Source: Nosema muscidifuracis (taxonomy: Eukaryota > Microsporidia > Nosematidae). From it: a DNA stretch of 64,000 nt. The stretch lies in assembly GCA_028335825.1 (NCBI GenBank), contig JAIOKI010000002.1, positions 496,001 to 560,000 of the forward strand, read 5' to 3'. The position numbers were made by a program, and so were the translations under genes. The notes beneath the pieces were generated by a model, which saw only the letters and a list, made by a program, of their open reading frames with translations, was not told where the DNA came from and made no database searches. Below, in pieces: positions 25,914 through 36,410 of this stretch. How positions within the stretch are numbered: the stretch's first letter is position 1; every line of letters starts with the position of its first letter.

Positions 25914-28900
25914 ATGAGAACAGAAAGAACTTATAAAAATGGGAATATAATAACACTATCGTTGACAAACTTCCAAACATTCAAATCGTCAGTAATCAAT
26001 TTTTCTCCTTCCTTAAATTTTATAATTGGCCCGAATGGATCGGGAAAATCAACAATTAGCAATGCAATTTCTTTAATTTTTGGAGGAACTCCTAAGACAA
26101 TTGGTAAGACTAAAAACATTAAAGAATACATTCGTTTTGGTGAGCATGATTGTAAAATAGAAGCAGAGATATTCTTTGAAGGTCAGAATATCAAAATAGG
26201 ACGTGGATTTAGTATAGCCAATAATTTTTGGTATATAAATGGATCAATTGTTAAGAAAAATATTTATGATGCATTTATAGATAAGCTTAATATTAATGTC
26301 AATAATCTTTGCCAATATCTTCCACAAGAAAAAGTTTCTGAATTTTGTAGAATGAGTAGCGAAGAATTATTAACTAACACACTTTTGAGTTTAAATAAGG
26401 AATGTATTGTAGAAATTTTGACTTATCTTAGTGAAGTAGAACATAAACTTAATGATACAAGTGCTAAAGAAAGTTGTTTAAAGAAACAGAAGGAAGAGCT
26501 TGAGTTAATGGTAGAAAAAATTAATAAAGATGTAGTTAAAATGGAAGAAAGAGATAATAAAATAAGAAGGATAGATATGCTGGAAAGTAAAAGAACATGG
26601 GTAGAATATGATGGTATAGTTAAGGATTACAAAAGATTAGAAAATTCTATAAAAGTTTTAGAAAAGAATTTCGAAAATAACGAAAAAGAAGTCAAAGATA
26701 TTGTCAAACAGATCGAGAATATTGAAAATAATCCTCAGAATATAGTTTTACAAAATAAATTATTGGAATTAGATGAATGGGATGGTAAATTAGAATCAAT
26801 CAAAGAGGAAATAAAAAGCTTAAATAATGAGAAAGGACTTCTCGATATTGATTTAGAGTATTTGGATAAAAAGAGAGAAAAAAGAGTAAATAAAATAAAT
26901 CATTTGAGAACTGAACTAGAGAGTAGTAAAGAAGAATTAGATAAAGTAAAAGAGGGTATTTTAGAAAAGAAGGATTTAATACGTGGAGATGATTATGAAG
27001 GATCAGTAAAAAGAAGTAAAACTGAAGAATTAGCTTACATATCACAGGTACGAAATATTGATACTTTATTTCAGAAATATGATACACAACCAATTAATGA
27101 ACAAGAAGATGAGGTTTTTAAATTAAAAAGACAGGCACAAGTAATTAAGCAGAAATGTATTGATGTTAAAAAAGAAGTAGATGAGTTAGAGGATAAGAAA
27201 AAAAAGATAAGTGAGGCTGAGGAAAGAAGACTAGAACAACTAAAAAAATATTCTTATGAATCTTATAGAGGAATTATTTGGTTAAGAGAAAACAAAGAAA
27301 AATTTCAAGATGAAATAATTGAACCTGCTTTTTTAAGTGTGAGTATAAGAGATGCGAATTATACAAATGAAATTGAAACTTTTTTGAGTTTTCATGCTTT
27401 AACCTCGTTTATATGTAAAAATTCAGATGATTTTGAAAAATTTAGTAGAATCTTAAAAGATGAAATGAAATTGGGAGTAAATGTAGTAGAATCTATAAGA
27501 AATCCTATTATATCATCTTATACACAAGATGAAATACGTAAATTTGGATTTGATGGGGTAGTTATTGATTTTATTGATGCTAGAAAAGAAATCAAAGACT
27601 TTTTAATATCAAGTTGTCATTTACATGACATACCAATATCTAAGAAGAATTTGAATGAAAAATATATTTTTGAGAATACTTCATTTAAAAGAATGGCAGT
27701 GGATAATAAATATATAGAGATACGTAGAAGTAAATATAACAAGAAAGATTTTACAATATCAAGTTTAGCAATCAAGCCTAAAAATCTTTTTTCTACTAAA
27801 TTAGATACAAGTGAAATTGAAAATAAGCTTATTGAATGTAATATTTTAAGAAATAAATACAAGGATGATTTGAATGGAATTTATGAAACTAAGGATAAAT
27901 TAGAATATAAATTAAAGAAAATGTATGAACATAAAAAGGATTATGATAATCAAGTCACATCCACAAAAAGACTTATTGGTCTTTATAAAGTTCTTATAGA
28001 AAATATAAGATGTAAATCTACTGAATTAAAAGAATGTGAAGAATCAAAGGATATTGAAACTGAAGAAAATAAAATAATTGCAAAGAAGAATCTTATTGAT
28101 AACAAACTTGGTAATGTAAATTCTCGAATATCTTCTATTCTAAAAGATGTAAAATATCTTGATAAATTTAAAGAGTGTGTATTTTTATACAAGGATATTA
28201 AATCTGAATATAATAAATTACAATTACTTTATAATAGTAAAAATAATATAGAAAGACAAAATGTAATTGTTAGATCTTCTGTTGATGAACATGAAAAAAT
28301 TAAAGATAATCTTAAACCTAAAATTTCAGAATTAAAGGGATTGTTAAAGGATAAATCGTATACTAAAGAAGAAATGAGTTTTTTACCAAATTCTATTGAA
28401 GAATTAACAGCAGAAATTCGTACTGAAAAGACTCAGCTGAAGTTTATAAATGTTGATGATAAAATCAAAGATGAATATATGAATAGTAAAGAAAATTTAG
28501 ATAAATTGAATGAATCTTTAGATCAAGTATTGAAGAATAAAAAGGAATATACCGAAGATGTTGAATTAAAAAAGAAAGATGCAATCATTCAAATAAAAGA
28601 GATTACTGAAAAAATCAATAAAGAATTTTTCAATTTATTTAGTAAGCTTGAATGTGAAGGTAAGATTGAATTTGAATATGAAAATTTATTGTGTAAACAA
28701 TGGAAAATGAATATTTTAGTTAAATTCAGAGATGTTGAAAAGTTGGAAAAATTAAGTTCATTTAGACAAAGTGGAGGTGAAAAATCAGTGTCAACAATTT
28801 TATTTTTACTAGCTTTACAAATGATTGATAGCGCACCTTTTAGACTCGTTGATGAAATAAATCAAGGAATGGACAAATATAATGAAAAGCTTATTCTTGA

Positions 28901-29054
28901 TATGCTTTTTGATATTTGTGAGAAGGATGAAAATACACAATTCTTTATAATTTCTCCTAAACTTGTCGAAGGACTAAATTTTAATAAGAGTATGAACATT
29001 ATTGTATTATTTTCTGATCAATGTAGTGAAGTGAAAAAAGCTTTTCTTGGATAA
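25914..29054 (+). CDS. SMC5: SMC5, structural maintenance of chromosomes protein 5
   Basis: A 1046-residue SMC protein. Walker A is GPNGSGKST (residues 39-47). QYLPQEKVSEF (about 140) is the SMC5 variant of the Q-loop region. Two coiled-coil arms flank a hinge at about 440-600. The signature RQSGGEKSVSTILF and Walker B PFRLVDEINQGMD near the end carry the NQGMD sequence that marks SMC5. With SMC6 it forms the SMC5/6 complex in DNA repair and chromosome segregation. Length is close to fungal SMC5 (about 1090). CCC lies three bases upstream of the ATG. SMC6 and Nse partners are not in this window. Confidence 0.95.
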   Translation: MRTERTYKNGNIITLSLTNFQTFKSSVINFSPSLNFIIGPNGSGKSTISNAISLIFGGTPKTIGKTKNIKEYIRFGEHDCKIEAEIFFEGQNIKIGRGFSIANNFWYINGSIVKKNIYDAFIDKLNINVNNLCQYLPQEKVSEFCRMSSEELLTNTLLSLNKECIVEILTYLSEVEHKLNDTSAKESCLKKQKEELELMVEKINKDVVKMEERDNKIRRIDMLESKRTWVEYDGIVKDYKRLENSIKVLEKNFENNEKEVKDIVKQIENIENNPQNIVLQNKLLELDEWDGKLESIKEEIKSLNNEKGLLDIDLEYLDKKREKRVNKINHLRTELESSKEELDKVKEGILEKKDLIRGDDYEGSVKRSKTEELAYISQVRNIDTLFQKYDTQPINEQEDEVFKLKRQAQVIKQKCIDVKKEVDELEDKKKKISEAEERRLEQLKKYSYESYRGIIWLRENKEKFQDEIIEPAFLSVSIRDANYTNEIETFLSFHALTSFICKNSDDFEKFSRILKDEMKLGVNVVESIRNPIISSYTQDEIRKFGFDGVVIDFIDARKEIKDFLISSCHLHDIPISKKNLNEKYIFENTSFKRMAVDNKYIEIRRSKYNKKDFTISSLAIKPKNLFSTKLDTSEIENKLIECNILRNKYKDDLNGIYETKDKLEYKLKKMYEHKKDYDNQVTSTKRLIGLYKVLIENIRCKSTELKECEESKDIETEENKIIAKKNLIDNKLGNVNSRISSILKDVKYLDKFKECVFLYKDIKSEYNKLQLLYNSKNNIERQNVIVRSSVDEHEKIKDNLKPKISELKGLLKDKSYTKEEMSFLPNSIEELTAEIRTEKTQLKFINVDDKIKDEYMNSKENLDKLNESLDQVLKNKKEYTEDVELKKKDAIIQIKEITEKINKEFFNLFSKLECEGKIEFEYENLLCKQWKMNILVKFRDVEKLEKLSSFRQSGGEKSVSTILFLLALQMIDSAPFRLVDEINQGMDKYNEKLILDMLFDICEKDENTQFFIISPKLVEGLNFNKSMNIIVLFSDQCSEVKKAFLG

Positions 29055-29093
29055 ATTATAACATAATTTATAATTTAAGTGTCTCATTTTAAT

Positions 29094-29495
29094 TTATTCA
29101 ATAAACAAACTCATATCTTTACCCATCCTATCGGCTATTTTCTTAGCATTTTTTAATAAATTTTTAAGATTTTTATCTAGACTATCATTCTTAATTTTAC
29201 CTTTAGAATCCAAAAAAGTTTTACCATCATAAGTATATTGCTCACCAAAATTTAAAGAAACAGTTGACTGACGTTTCATCTTCTTATTAGTATCTATAAT
29301 TTTTAGATCTGTCCCTTCATAATTTTTAAGCAAAGCATCTTTAATACATAAAATAGGTAGATTGAGAATAGAAGGAGGTATTTTTGACAAAGTGTTTTGT
29401 AATTTTGTACGAAGAGTATAAATTAATTCCTCCTTCTTTTTTTGTAAATTTTTTATCATTTCTCTTTTTTTATGTACAGATTCTTTTCTATGCAT
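29094..29495 (-). CDS. Small basic protein, possible Nbl1/Borealin N-terminal homologue
   Basis: A 133-residue, Lys-rich protein with an N-terminal helix (residues about 1-45: KKREMIKNLQKKKEELIYTL) followed by LRTKLQNTLSKIPPSILNLP. This resembles the Nbl1/Borealin N-terminal pattern in which a long helix ends in ...LR....R...IP..IR..... In other eukaryotes that helix bundles with INCENP and Survivin in the chromosomal passenger complex. The remaining part (TVSLNFGEQYTYDGKTFLDS) is unassigned. It sits head-to-head with a Kid-type kinesin, a chromosome-motility gene, which fits but does not prove the idea. CCC is seven bases before the ATG. It could equally be an unrelated coiled-coil protein. 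Confidence 0.4.
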   Translation of the reverse strand: MHRKESVHKKREMIKNLQKKKEELIYTLRTKLQNTLSKIPPSILNLPILCIKDALLKNYEGTDLKIIDTNKKMKRQSTVSLNFGEQYTYDGKTFLDSKGKIKNDSLDKNLKNLLKNAKKIADRMGKDMSLFIE

Positions 29496-29568
29496 TTGTT
29501 TGGGCTTAAATTTTAAAATAGAAATTTGAATTATCTATTTTATGCATTGATTTTTACCCTTATAATTT
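29496..29568. promoter_or_regulatory. Bidirectional promoter Nbl1-like/kinesin
   Basis: 73 bp between divergent ATGs, with TTTGGGCTTAA on the left side and TACCCTTATAATTT directly before the kinesin ATG. Both match the start-proximal CCC/GGG signal. Confidence 0.6.
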
Positions 29569-31020
29569 ATGCAAAAACATAAAATTCCTATAAAAGCATT
29601 TATCAGAATCCGACCTAACAATAAATGTTTAGAATATACAAATACAACTATAAAGATATCTAAAGAGAATAACCAAGAATCTGAATACGTTTTTGATAAA
29701 GTATTTGGACCTTCAACGTCACAACTAACGATTTATAAAAATATTCGGGAATCCTTAATTAAATTTAAGGAAGGATTTAACACAACAATTTTTTGTTATG
29801 GAAATACTGGTGCAGGAAAAACACATACAATGATTGGTAACAAGTCATCGCCAGGACTTGTTTACAATATTGTACAAGATCTTCTAAAAAATAATATCAT
29901 AGAAATTTCGTATATGGAAATATATAATGAAAAAATATTTGATCTATTAGATCCTAAAGAAGTTATTTTGAGAGAATTTGAGGGGAAGATTTTGATACAG
30001 TATATTAAAAAAATACGGGTAGAAAAATATGAAGATTTTAAAGAGATATTTGATAAAGGAAATCTTAATAGAAAAACTGGTGAGACTAAATTAAATAAAT
30101 CGAGTAGTAGGAGTCACTCGATATTACAGATCTCTATGGGTAATGCTAAATTTTATCTTATAGATCTAGCAGGTTCTGAGAATAATAAAAAAACAGGAAA
30201 TGAAGGAATTAGACTTGTTGAATCAAGTAATATTAATAGAAGTTTATTTGTTTTGGGGCAAGTTGTAAATTCAATATTAAACAATGACATTCGTATTCCT
30301 TATAGAGATAGTAAATTAACTAGATTGTTGCAGGACTCAATTGGCGGAAATAGTATTTGCTACTTGATTGCTAATGTTATTGATGATTGGAATTATTTAG
30401 ATGACACGATTAATACATTAAAATTTGCTTCAAAATCACGCAAAATAATCAACACAGGAAATGCAATTAGAGATATTCAGAATAAATCAGGTATGACAAA
30501 AATCATACCACCAAAATCAGGTAAAAATATTTTATCTGATAAAACAAACACCCCAAAGAAACGCAAGAAAAAAGAAGATTCGACTTTTATAATAAAATCA
30601 TCGATATATGATAAATCGGACATTTTATTAACGCCAAATACCCAAGAAAAAAGTTATAAAGCTTTTTTAAAACGTGCTGAAGAATTTGAAAAAAATAAGG
30701 ATTTTAAAAAGGCACTAGATGATTACAAAACATTAAAAAAAATTCGAGATAATTCGAGTATACAAGATAAAATTGATGAACTAAATGGATTAATAAAAAA
30801 TGCAAGAAATAAAAAGGTCAAAATTAATGGTAGAGAATTGTTGGATGTTTTGAATAGTGGAAACTTTATATCTATAAAAAAACTTAGTGGAGTTGGTGAT
30901 AAAAGAGCTCAATCAATTGTAGATTTTATTTCAGGAGGTAACTTTTTTGAGTCTTTGGATGATCTAAAGCTTTTATTTTCTGATAAGATAATCAAATCAA
31001 TATTAACATCTATCGAATGA
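29569..31020 (+). CDS. Kinesin, chromokinesin Kid/KIF22-like (kinesin-10)
   Basis: A 483-residue protein. The motor domain is at residues about 6-305: P-loop GNTGAGKT (78-85), switch I NKSSSRSHS, switch II DLAGSE and the RIPYRDSKLTRLLQDSIGGN segment. A short Lys-rich neck and coil follow. The last 60 residues (LDVLNSGNFISIKKLSGVGD, then RAQSIVDFISGG) form a helix-hairpin-helix DNA-binding module, the hallmark of Kid. Kid pushes chromosome arms away from spindle poles in mitosis. It is shorter than human KIF22 (665 aa). CCC lies ten bases before the ATG. The order motor-then-HhH separates it from kinesin-5 or -14. Confidence 0.88.
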   Translation: MQKHKIPIKAFIRIRPNNKCLEYTNTTIKISKENNQESEYVFDKVFGPSTSQLTIYKNIRESLIKFKEGFNTTIFCYGNTGAGKTHTMIGNKSSPGLVYNIVQDLLKNNIIEISYMEIYNEKIFDLLDPKEVILREFEGKILIQYIKKIRVEKYEDFKEIFDKGNLNRKTGETKLNKSSSRSHSILQISMGNAKFYLIDLAGSENNKKTGNEGIRLVESSNINRSLFVLGQVVNSILNNDIRIPYRDSKLTRLLQDSIGGNSICYLIANVIDDWNYLDDTINTLKFASKSRKIINTGNAIRDIQNKSGMTKIIPPKSGKNILSDKTNTPKKRKKKEDSTFIIKSSIYDKSDILLTPNTQEKSYKAFLKRAEEFEKNKDFKKALDDYKTLKKIRDNSSIQDKIDELNGLIKNARNKKVKINGRELLDVLNSGNFISIKKLSGVGDKRAQSIVDFISGGNFFESLDDLKLLFSDKIIKSILTSIE

Positions 31021-31185
31021 TTGAAATAATTTACATAAGCTTGAAATATAGAAAATCTTGTTATTGATATTTAAATACGTGACACGCGATTGTTAGCATT
31101 CGATATTAAATAGTTAATTTTTAGTAATAAATTTATTTTATCAGTAAAATTAAAAAACGTAAAAATTTAATTATCAATCTAAACC

Positions 31186-32166
31186 TTAGAACTTCTTGTA
31201 AAACTTATTGTCTTCTTCTTTAAAAAATGGTTTTCTAGTTTTCTTTTTTCTCTCAGCTTCGTCCCTTGCTCTTAATTCAATTCTCTCTTTTAAAAAGTCA
31301 AATCCCTCTAATGAATTTTTTCTACGATATTGTGGTTTACTGATATCAGAAGGAGCTATTTGTTTTTGATTACTCGTGACAAAAAAATTATCACTCAATC
31401 CTTTACTGCTTTCATCTCTGTAAAATGCATCATGTTCGAAGTCATCATATTCTGGGTAAACTTTAAGTGGAGCTGATGGAGTATGTCTTGGATGCTCTTG
31501 TACAAATTTAGGCTGTACAAACCCTGCATTAGATCCTGAATCAAAAATAGCCATAGAATCGGATCGTGAATCGTAGTGATGCGGATTGCCATGATCAATG
31601 TTAATATTTTGGTAATGCATGTTTCTGTTCTGCATATTTTCAATCTCCAATCCTGGTGCACTCATTCTTCCTACATTTGTAAAATTAACAGGTGAATTCA
31701 TTCTTCCCATACTACTTACATATTTGTTGTAGGATATCATGTGAGTTTCTCTTCTCATATCTCTTTCCATTGCGTCGCAGAATAAAGCGTCATGAGGTAC
31801 ACTGTACCAATAAAAAACTTTTTGTTTCTTTTGTGTACGAATACATCCGTTTTTATACAAAAATTCTAAAAATTCACTTCTAGGCCCTTCCAGGGTAGCA
31901 TCAATACCTGGCTTAAGATTACGAAGATCACTAAATATTCCTTCTTCGAATTTTTTTAGATTAGAAAGTTGTCTACCTGAAGTTTGAAACCTATATAACA
32001 AAATTTTTACAATATCAGTACCTGTAAGATAAAAGTGCATATTCCATAAAACACAATGTATAAAATCACCATTCTTCATTTGATACTTCTTTATCTGTTC
32101 ACCCTCTCTGAATTCTTTAGGTGCATTAGATAGAAAGCCAAATAAGTCCTTGTCTTTGTTTAGCAT
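31186..32166 (-). CDS. STE12: Ste12-like transcription factor
   Basis: A 326-residue protein. Residues about 28-150 are the STE DNA-binding domain: GDFIHCVLWNMHFYLTGTDI, RFQTSGRQLSNLKKFEEGIF, SDLRNLKPGIDATLE, IRTQKKQKVFYWYSVPHDAL. This is near-identical in pattern to fungal Ste12. The rest is Asn/Met/Ser-rich with a basic C-terminus, and no C2H2 zinc fingers are seen. Ste12 is the MAP-kinase-controlled regulator of mating and filamentation in fungi. Microsporidia are known to keep STE12-like genes although much of the pathway is lost; its role here is inference. No CCC signal precedes the ATG. Confidence 0.92.
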   Translation of the reverse strand: MLNKDKDLFGFLSNAPKEFREGEQIKKYQMKNGDFIHCVLWNMHFYLTGTDIVKILLYRFQTSGRQLSNLKKFEEGIFSDLRNLKPGIDATLEGPRSEFLEFLYKNGCIRTQKKQKVFYWYSVPHDALFCDAMERDMRRETHMISYNKYVSSMGRMNSPVNFTNVGRMSAPGLEIENMQNRNMHYQNINIDHGNPHHYDSRSDSMAIFDSGSNAGFVQPKFVQEHPRHTPSAPLKVYPEYDDFEHDAFYRDESSKGLSDNFFVTSNQKQIAPSDISKPQYRRKNSLEGFDFLKERIELRARDEAERKKKTRKPFFKEEDNKFYKKF

Positions 32167-32668
32167 TGTGTTTATTTATTTTTTTCTTTTTATACTTATT
32201 TTTTTTTGTTATGAAACGTTTCAGGTCAATATGTGGATAATTTTTCAATGTAAGTCTAAATTATTAACCCAAATATTCAGTAGACTAATTAAAATTAATA
32301 TAAATGTATTTTATTGGTTGATAAAAAAAAATTAATTTTATAAAAAAGTAGGGGCAGAAAACTTAGAATTACATTGATTTATATGAGTTAAGTGAAATAT
32401 TATATTTAAAAGTATATTAACACTTGAAACATTACGGTTAAATTAAATTTAGTGTATTTTGTGATAAATCAAAATAGATATAAAAAAACAAAAAATAATC
32501 TGATTAATCAAAAAATAAAGCTTAGTAAACAAAATAAAAAAAATTATTTTAAAATATCAACATATGAAATTTTAAATTAATTCAATTGAAAATCAGAAAC
32601 ACAAATTAAATTTAATAATTTTTTGATCAATTATAAATTAAATAGTATAAAGCAACTTAGTAGCTTCA
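32167..32668. other. AT-rich spacer before the first 5S rRNA gene
   Basis: About 500 bp upstream of both the STE12 start and 5S copy 1. One small GC patch, GTAGGGGCAG near 32348, has no associated frame. Nothing else is supported. Confidence 0.45.
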
Positions 32669-32785
32669 GTTACGGCCATATCTACTGTAAAGCACCGGAA
32701 CTCGTCAGCTCTCCGAAGTTAAGCCAGTACGAGCCTAGTTAGTACTAAGATGGGTGACCGCTTGGAAAAGCTGAGTGCTGTAATT
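32669..32785 (+). rRNA. 5S rRNA, copy 1
   Basis: A 117-bp gene beginning GTTACGGCCATATCTACTGT and ending GTGCTGTAATT, with the two ends pairing. Internal control regions are visible (AAGTTAAGCC as box A, GATGGGTGACC as box C). A T-run follows as pol III terminator. It differs from copies 2 and 3 at four and three positions. It is on the plus strand and alone in AT-rich DNA, with none of the flanking repeat shared by copies 2 and 3. Confidence 0.96.
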
Positions 32786-35015
32786 TTTTTAAAAAATATA
32801 GTCAATATTATTTTATCAAAGTTTTCATACTTTTATGTGTTCAATCAATATTTAAAATACATTACTAAAAAATTATTTGATCAATAAACTCAAAAATAAA
32901 AATTAATTTGTTAAATATAATAGGCTATTTTTCTACTTATATGTATTCAAAAAAATTTGGATTAATTTGATATGTCAAACATTTCATGTAATTATATTGA
33001 TGTTTTTGGCAGCAAATTTATTTATAATAAAAACAAATTATTGAAATGATACCAATTTCTCAATTGCTTTATTTATAGGTAGTAAGAGTATATATAATAG
33101 CTTATTTATAGATTAACTATACCTATAAAAATATTTTACTACTAGTCAAGATTAAAATTTTAAAAAACAATAACAAAATATTATCAGTTAAATTTTTATC
33201 AAGTTTTTTAATATATGAAACCTTTTTAGAAAAAATTTAAAAAATATTCAATTTGAAAAAATTAAAACCTTTTTAAGATAAATAAAGTAGTCTAATAGCA
33301 TAGATTAATCATACTTAAATAAATTAAATATTTTTTCGATTTCTAATATGGTTTTTATAGTTCTAGTATTTTTTATTAGGAATGCAAACTTTAATTGGAT
33401 CTTGTATCTTAATTTAGAAAATATATTATTTAAAATCTTAAATTTAAATGAACGAGGCTTTATTATTTTACATAACTTAATCTATGTAGTAAAATAATTA
33501 AATCTATCCATATTAGCATTTGATTTTGAAAATAAAAAATTATGTTTGGCCTCTTTTTGATTCTAAGTAAAATTTTTGTAATTGAAAAATAATTAATTTT
33601 AACTTTTTTTAGAAAAAAAATCATGTTCCAAAAAATACTCTTTCTATACGCCCAATCAATTATTTTTTCTTATTTTTTTTTTGTTTTTTAATTATTACTA
33701 AGTTTTCTTACTTAATTTTATAAATATTTTAGACTTCTAATTTGTCGATATTAATTGCTGTAATTATTAAATAGAAACTTTTTTCTTTTTAACCTTCTTA
33801 TTTTAATTAAAGTTTTATCAACTAAATTAGAATGATATTTATTTTTTATAAACTATATTAGAATGATATTTATTTTTTTATAAACTATATTAGAATGATA
33901 TTTATTTTTTATAAACTATATTAGAATGATATTTATTTTTTATAAACTATATTAGAATGATATTTATTTTTTTATAAACTATATTAGAATGATATTTATT
34001 TTTTATAAACTATATTAGAATGATATTTATTTTTTTATAAACTATATTAGAATGATATTTATTTTTTATAAACTATATTAGAATGATATTTATTTTTTTA
34101 TAAACTATATTAGAATGATATTTATTTTTTAATCAAATACATTCACTATTTAATTCATTACTTAATCTTTCAATTTATCTGCAAAAATCTTCTTAGTTAT
34201 TTTATTAGTATCTTTTACCTTTCCTTATGCTGTCAAATACTTTCTATTAAGATTATTCATTTACATATCAAAAATCTTATAAAGACTTAAATTTTAAAAA
34301 TTATTGAACCAGAATCGGTTATTTATTTATTAAATATTTAATAAATCTTGTAACTACTAAATGAATACAAAAATTATATTTTGTAGACTTGACATTTGAC
34401 TTTTCATTCATTTTTTAACCTGCAAATTTAATAATTATCAGATTATTAACTAATTTGAAACAATAAGACTAGTATAATTACTATTAATCATTAAAGATAT
34501 TATATTACTTGATCTAAATAAAAAAACATAATGACTTATTTTATAATTGACATATTTAATTGATTAATCGTCTATTTTTCATAATATAAATAACTGTCAA
34601 TAAATTAATATCTAAATTTTAAAAAATATAGACTTTTTAAAAAATGCATCTGATGTTAAATACCAGATTTATCTTACGAATGTTTTAATTTTTTCTATGA
34701 TATGCAATTAAGCCAATATTCTAAATTTAATATGCTATAAATAAATAGAATCATTTTAGTCTAAAATTTATTTAGAAACATAAAATTTTTACTTAAAATA
34801 TTTATGTTTAGCTTAAAAATTCTACTATCATAATTTTTTTTAAATCTGAATAGAACAAAAAATAAGTAGAAATTATTTAAAATGTAGAATATTTCTATAA
34901 CAAGTTTCAAGTTAATTAAATCCCCTGAAGTGTTATAATTAAAATTATATAGACAAATCAATAACATACAGTCGTTATTTTATTGTATAATAATTTAATA
35001 AAAATATATTATTAT
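32786..35015. other. AT-rich spacer between 5S copies 1 and 2
   Basis: About 2.2 kb without a supported gene. It holds the ten-copy tandem repeat at 33825-34130. The remainder is A/T-rich with no RNA fold or start signal I can defend. Confidence 0.55.
33825..34130. repeat. 31/32-bp tandem repeat, ten copies
   Basis: Ten near-identical copies of ATTAGAATGATATTTATTTT plus a T-run and ATAAACTAT. The only variation inside the array is six or seven Ts, in a partly alternating order. The first and last copies diverge at their outer edges. This is the most regular repeat in the window and looks recent. Confidence 0.95.
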
Positions 35016-35256
35016 CTTGATTTATAATTAAGTGAAATTTCAGTTACGGCCATATCTACTGTAAAGCACCGGAACTCGTCAGTTCTCCGAAGTTAAGCCA
35101 GTAAGAGCCTAGTTAGTACTAAGATGGGAGACCGCTTGGAAAAGCTGGGTGCTGTAATTTTTTTTAAAAATATCATTTATATCTAGAATCAAAAAAAGTT
35201 GAAGATATAAATTATATGCAAAAAAAAGAAGACATTTGTTTTCATATTAAATTTTT
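35016..35256 (+). repeat. Inverted-duplication arm 1 (contains 5S copy 2)
   Basis: This 241-bp segment, from CTTGATTTATAATTAAG to AGAAGACATTTGTTTT and ATTAAATTTTT, is repeated in inverted orientation at 37296-37534 with few differences. Homology covers 27 bp upstream and about 97 bp downstream of the 5S gene and then stops on both sides. Confidence 0.9.
35043..35159 (+). rRNA. 5S rRNA, copy 2
   Basis: 117 bp, the same ends and internal boxes as copy 1 but with GATGGGAGACC in box C. It differs from copy 3 at one position (GTCAGT versus GTCAGC). A T-run follows immediately. It lies on the plus strand upstream of the RNase H2 gene. Confidence 0.96.
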
Positions 35257-35570
35257 AAGATAAAATATAGATTTATCATCGATTTTAATTTAACATAAAT
35301 CTAAAATATAATAAAGATGATTTATTTTTTACATTATAATTCATGGTTTTAATTAGGTATTTATGTAAAAAATTAAGATTACTCGTAGTTTTATTGTATA
35401 AAAATGCTGTTTTGTAATTAAATTGGAGTATGATTAGTCGCTAATGATTTCTTATTAATTATAGCTGAATTCTAATTATCTGTAATTTAATAACTCTGAA
35501 TCCCATTATTTTATAATCAAATAATAATTTTATGTAACAAAAAAATTTAATAATCTTTTTTAAACCCACA

Positions 35571-36281
35571 ATGGAATATTCAAAAAATTATCTGTTTTCA
35601 AATTTAGAAGAATCAAATAAAAGAGTTGTTGTAGGAATAGATGAAGCTGGTAGAGGCCCAGTTTTAGGTTATCTTGTTTATTGTATAATGGTATTTGAGG
35701 TAGATGATATACCTGGAGATGTTAAAGACTCAAAAGTATTAACTGATAAAAAACGTCGTTATATTTTCGAAAAATTGAAAGAGAAGAATTTTGCTTACAA
35801 AGCCCTTCATCCAGCATTTATTACCTCACAGATGGAATCTTCAGTTAACCTTAATAATATTTCGTGGTTCTGTGTGGTCGAATTAATTAGTTTAGTTGTG
35901 GAAAAATATACAAATATCGAAGGAATATATATTGACGCTATAGGTGATTGCTCTAAGTTAAAGGCCTTTTTAAAAACAAAATTTGATCAGAATTTTTTTA
36001 TAGAACCTAAGGCGGATGGTAAGTACCCGGTTGTATCTGGAGCTAGTATTGTTGCTAAAGTTGTTAGAGACGATAAATTATTAGAATTTGGAAATCAAAT
36101 TGGATCAGGATATCCAAGTGATCCTACAACAAAAAATTGGTTATCTAAATCCTGTAATAAAGTATTTGGATGGGGTGAAAGCGTTAGATATACTTGGGGA
36201 ACAGCAAAGAATATTTTAGGATATAATAAGTCAAAACAATATATCGGAAGTTTAAGTGGATTTTATATTCACCCAGAATAG
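35571..36281 (+). CDS. RNH201: Ribonuclease H2 catalytic subunit (RNase HII family)
   Basis: A 236-residue protein. The active site is in the usual order: VGIDEAGRGPVLG (Asp24, Glu25), DSKVLTDKKR, YIDAIGD, and SGASIVAKVVRD. It cleaves RNA in RNA-DNA hybrids and starts removal of single ribonucleotides from DNA in the nucleus. It is shorter than yeast Rnh201 (307 aa). ACCCAC directly before ATG 35571 marks the start. It converges with the PTH2 gene (129 bp apart), and both lie between two inverted 5S-bearing repeats. The B and C subunits are not seen. Confidence 0.92.
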   Translation: MEYSKNYLFSNLEESNKRVVVGIDEAGRGPVLGYLVYCIMVFEVDDIPGDVKDSKVLTDKKRRYIFEKLKEKNFAYKALHPAFITSQMESSVNLNNISWFCVVELISLVVEKYTNIEGIYIDAIGDCSKLKAFLKTKFDQNFFIEPKADGKYPVVSGASIVAKVVRDDKLLEFGNQIGSGYPSDPTTKNWLSKSCNKVFGWGESVRYTWGTAKNILGYNKSKQYIGSLSGFYIHPE

Positions 36282-36410
36282 TTTATAAGTAGAAATATTA
36301 ACAGAAATTATTGTTTATTTTAACCTATTATGCTTAAGATACTAACCAATAATTTTACAACATTGTCAGTAAGCCTTTTTAATAAAAGCCAATCTTTTAA
36401 TTTATAATGA

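Noticed and set aside
33825-34130. CRISPR-like array
   Set aside because: Units are contiguous with no unique spacers, and the genome is eukaryotic; it is a plain tandem repeat.
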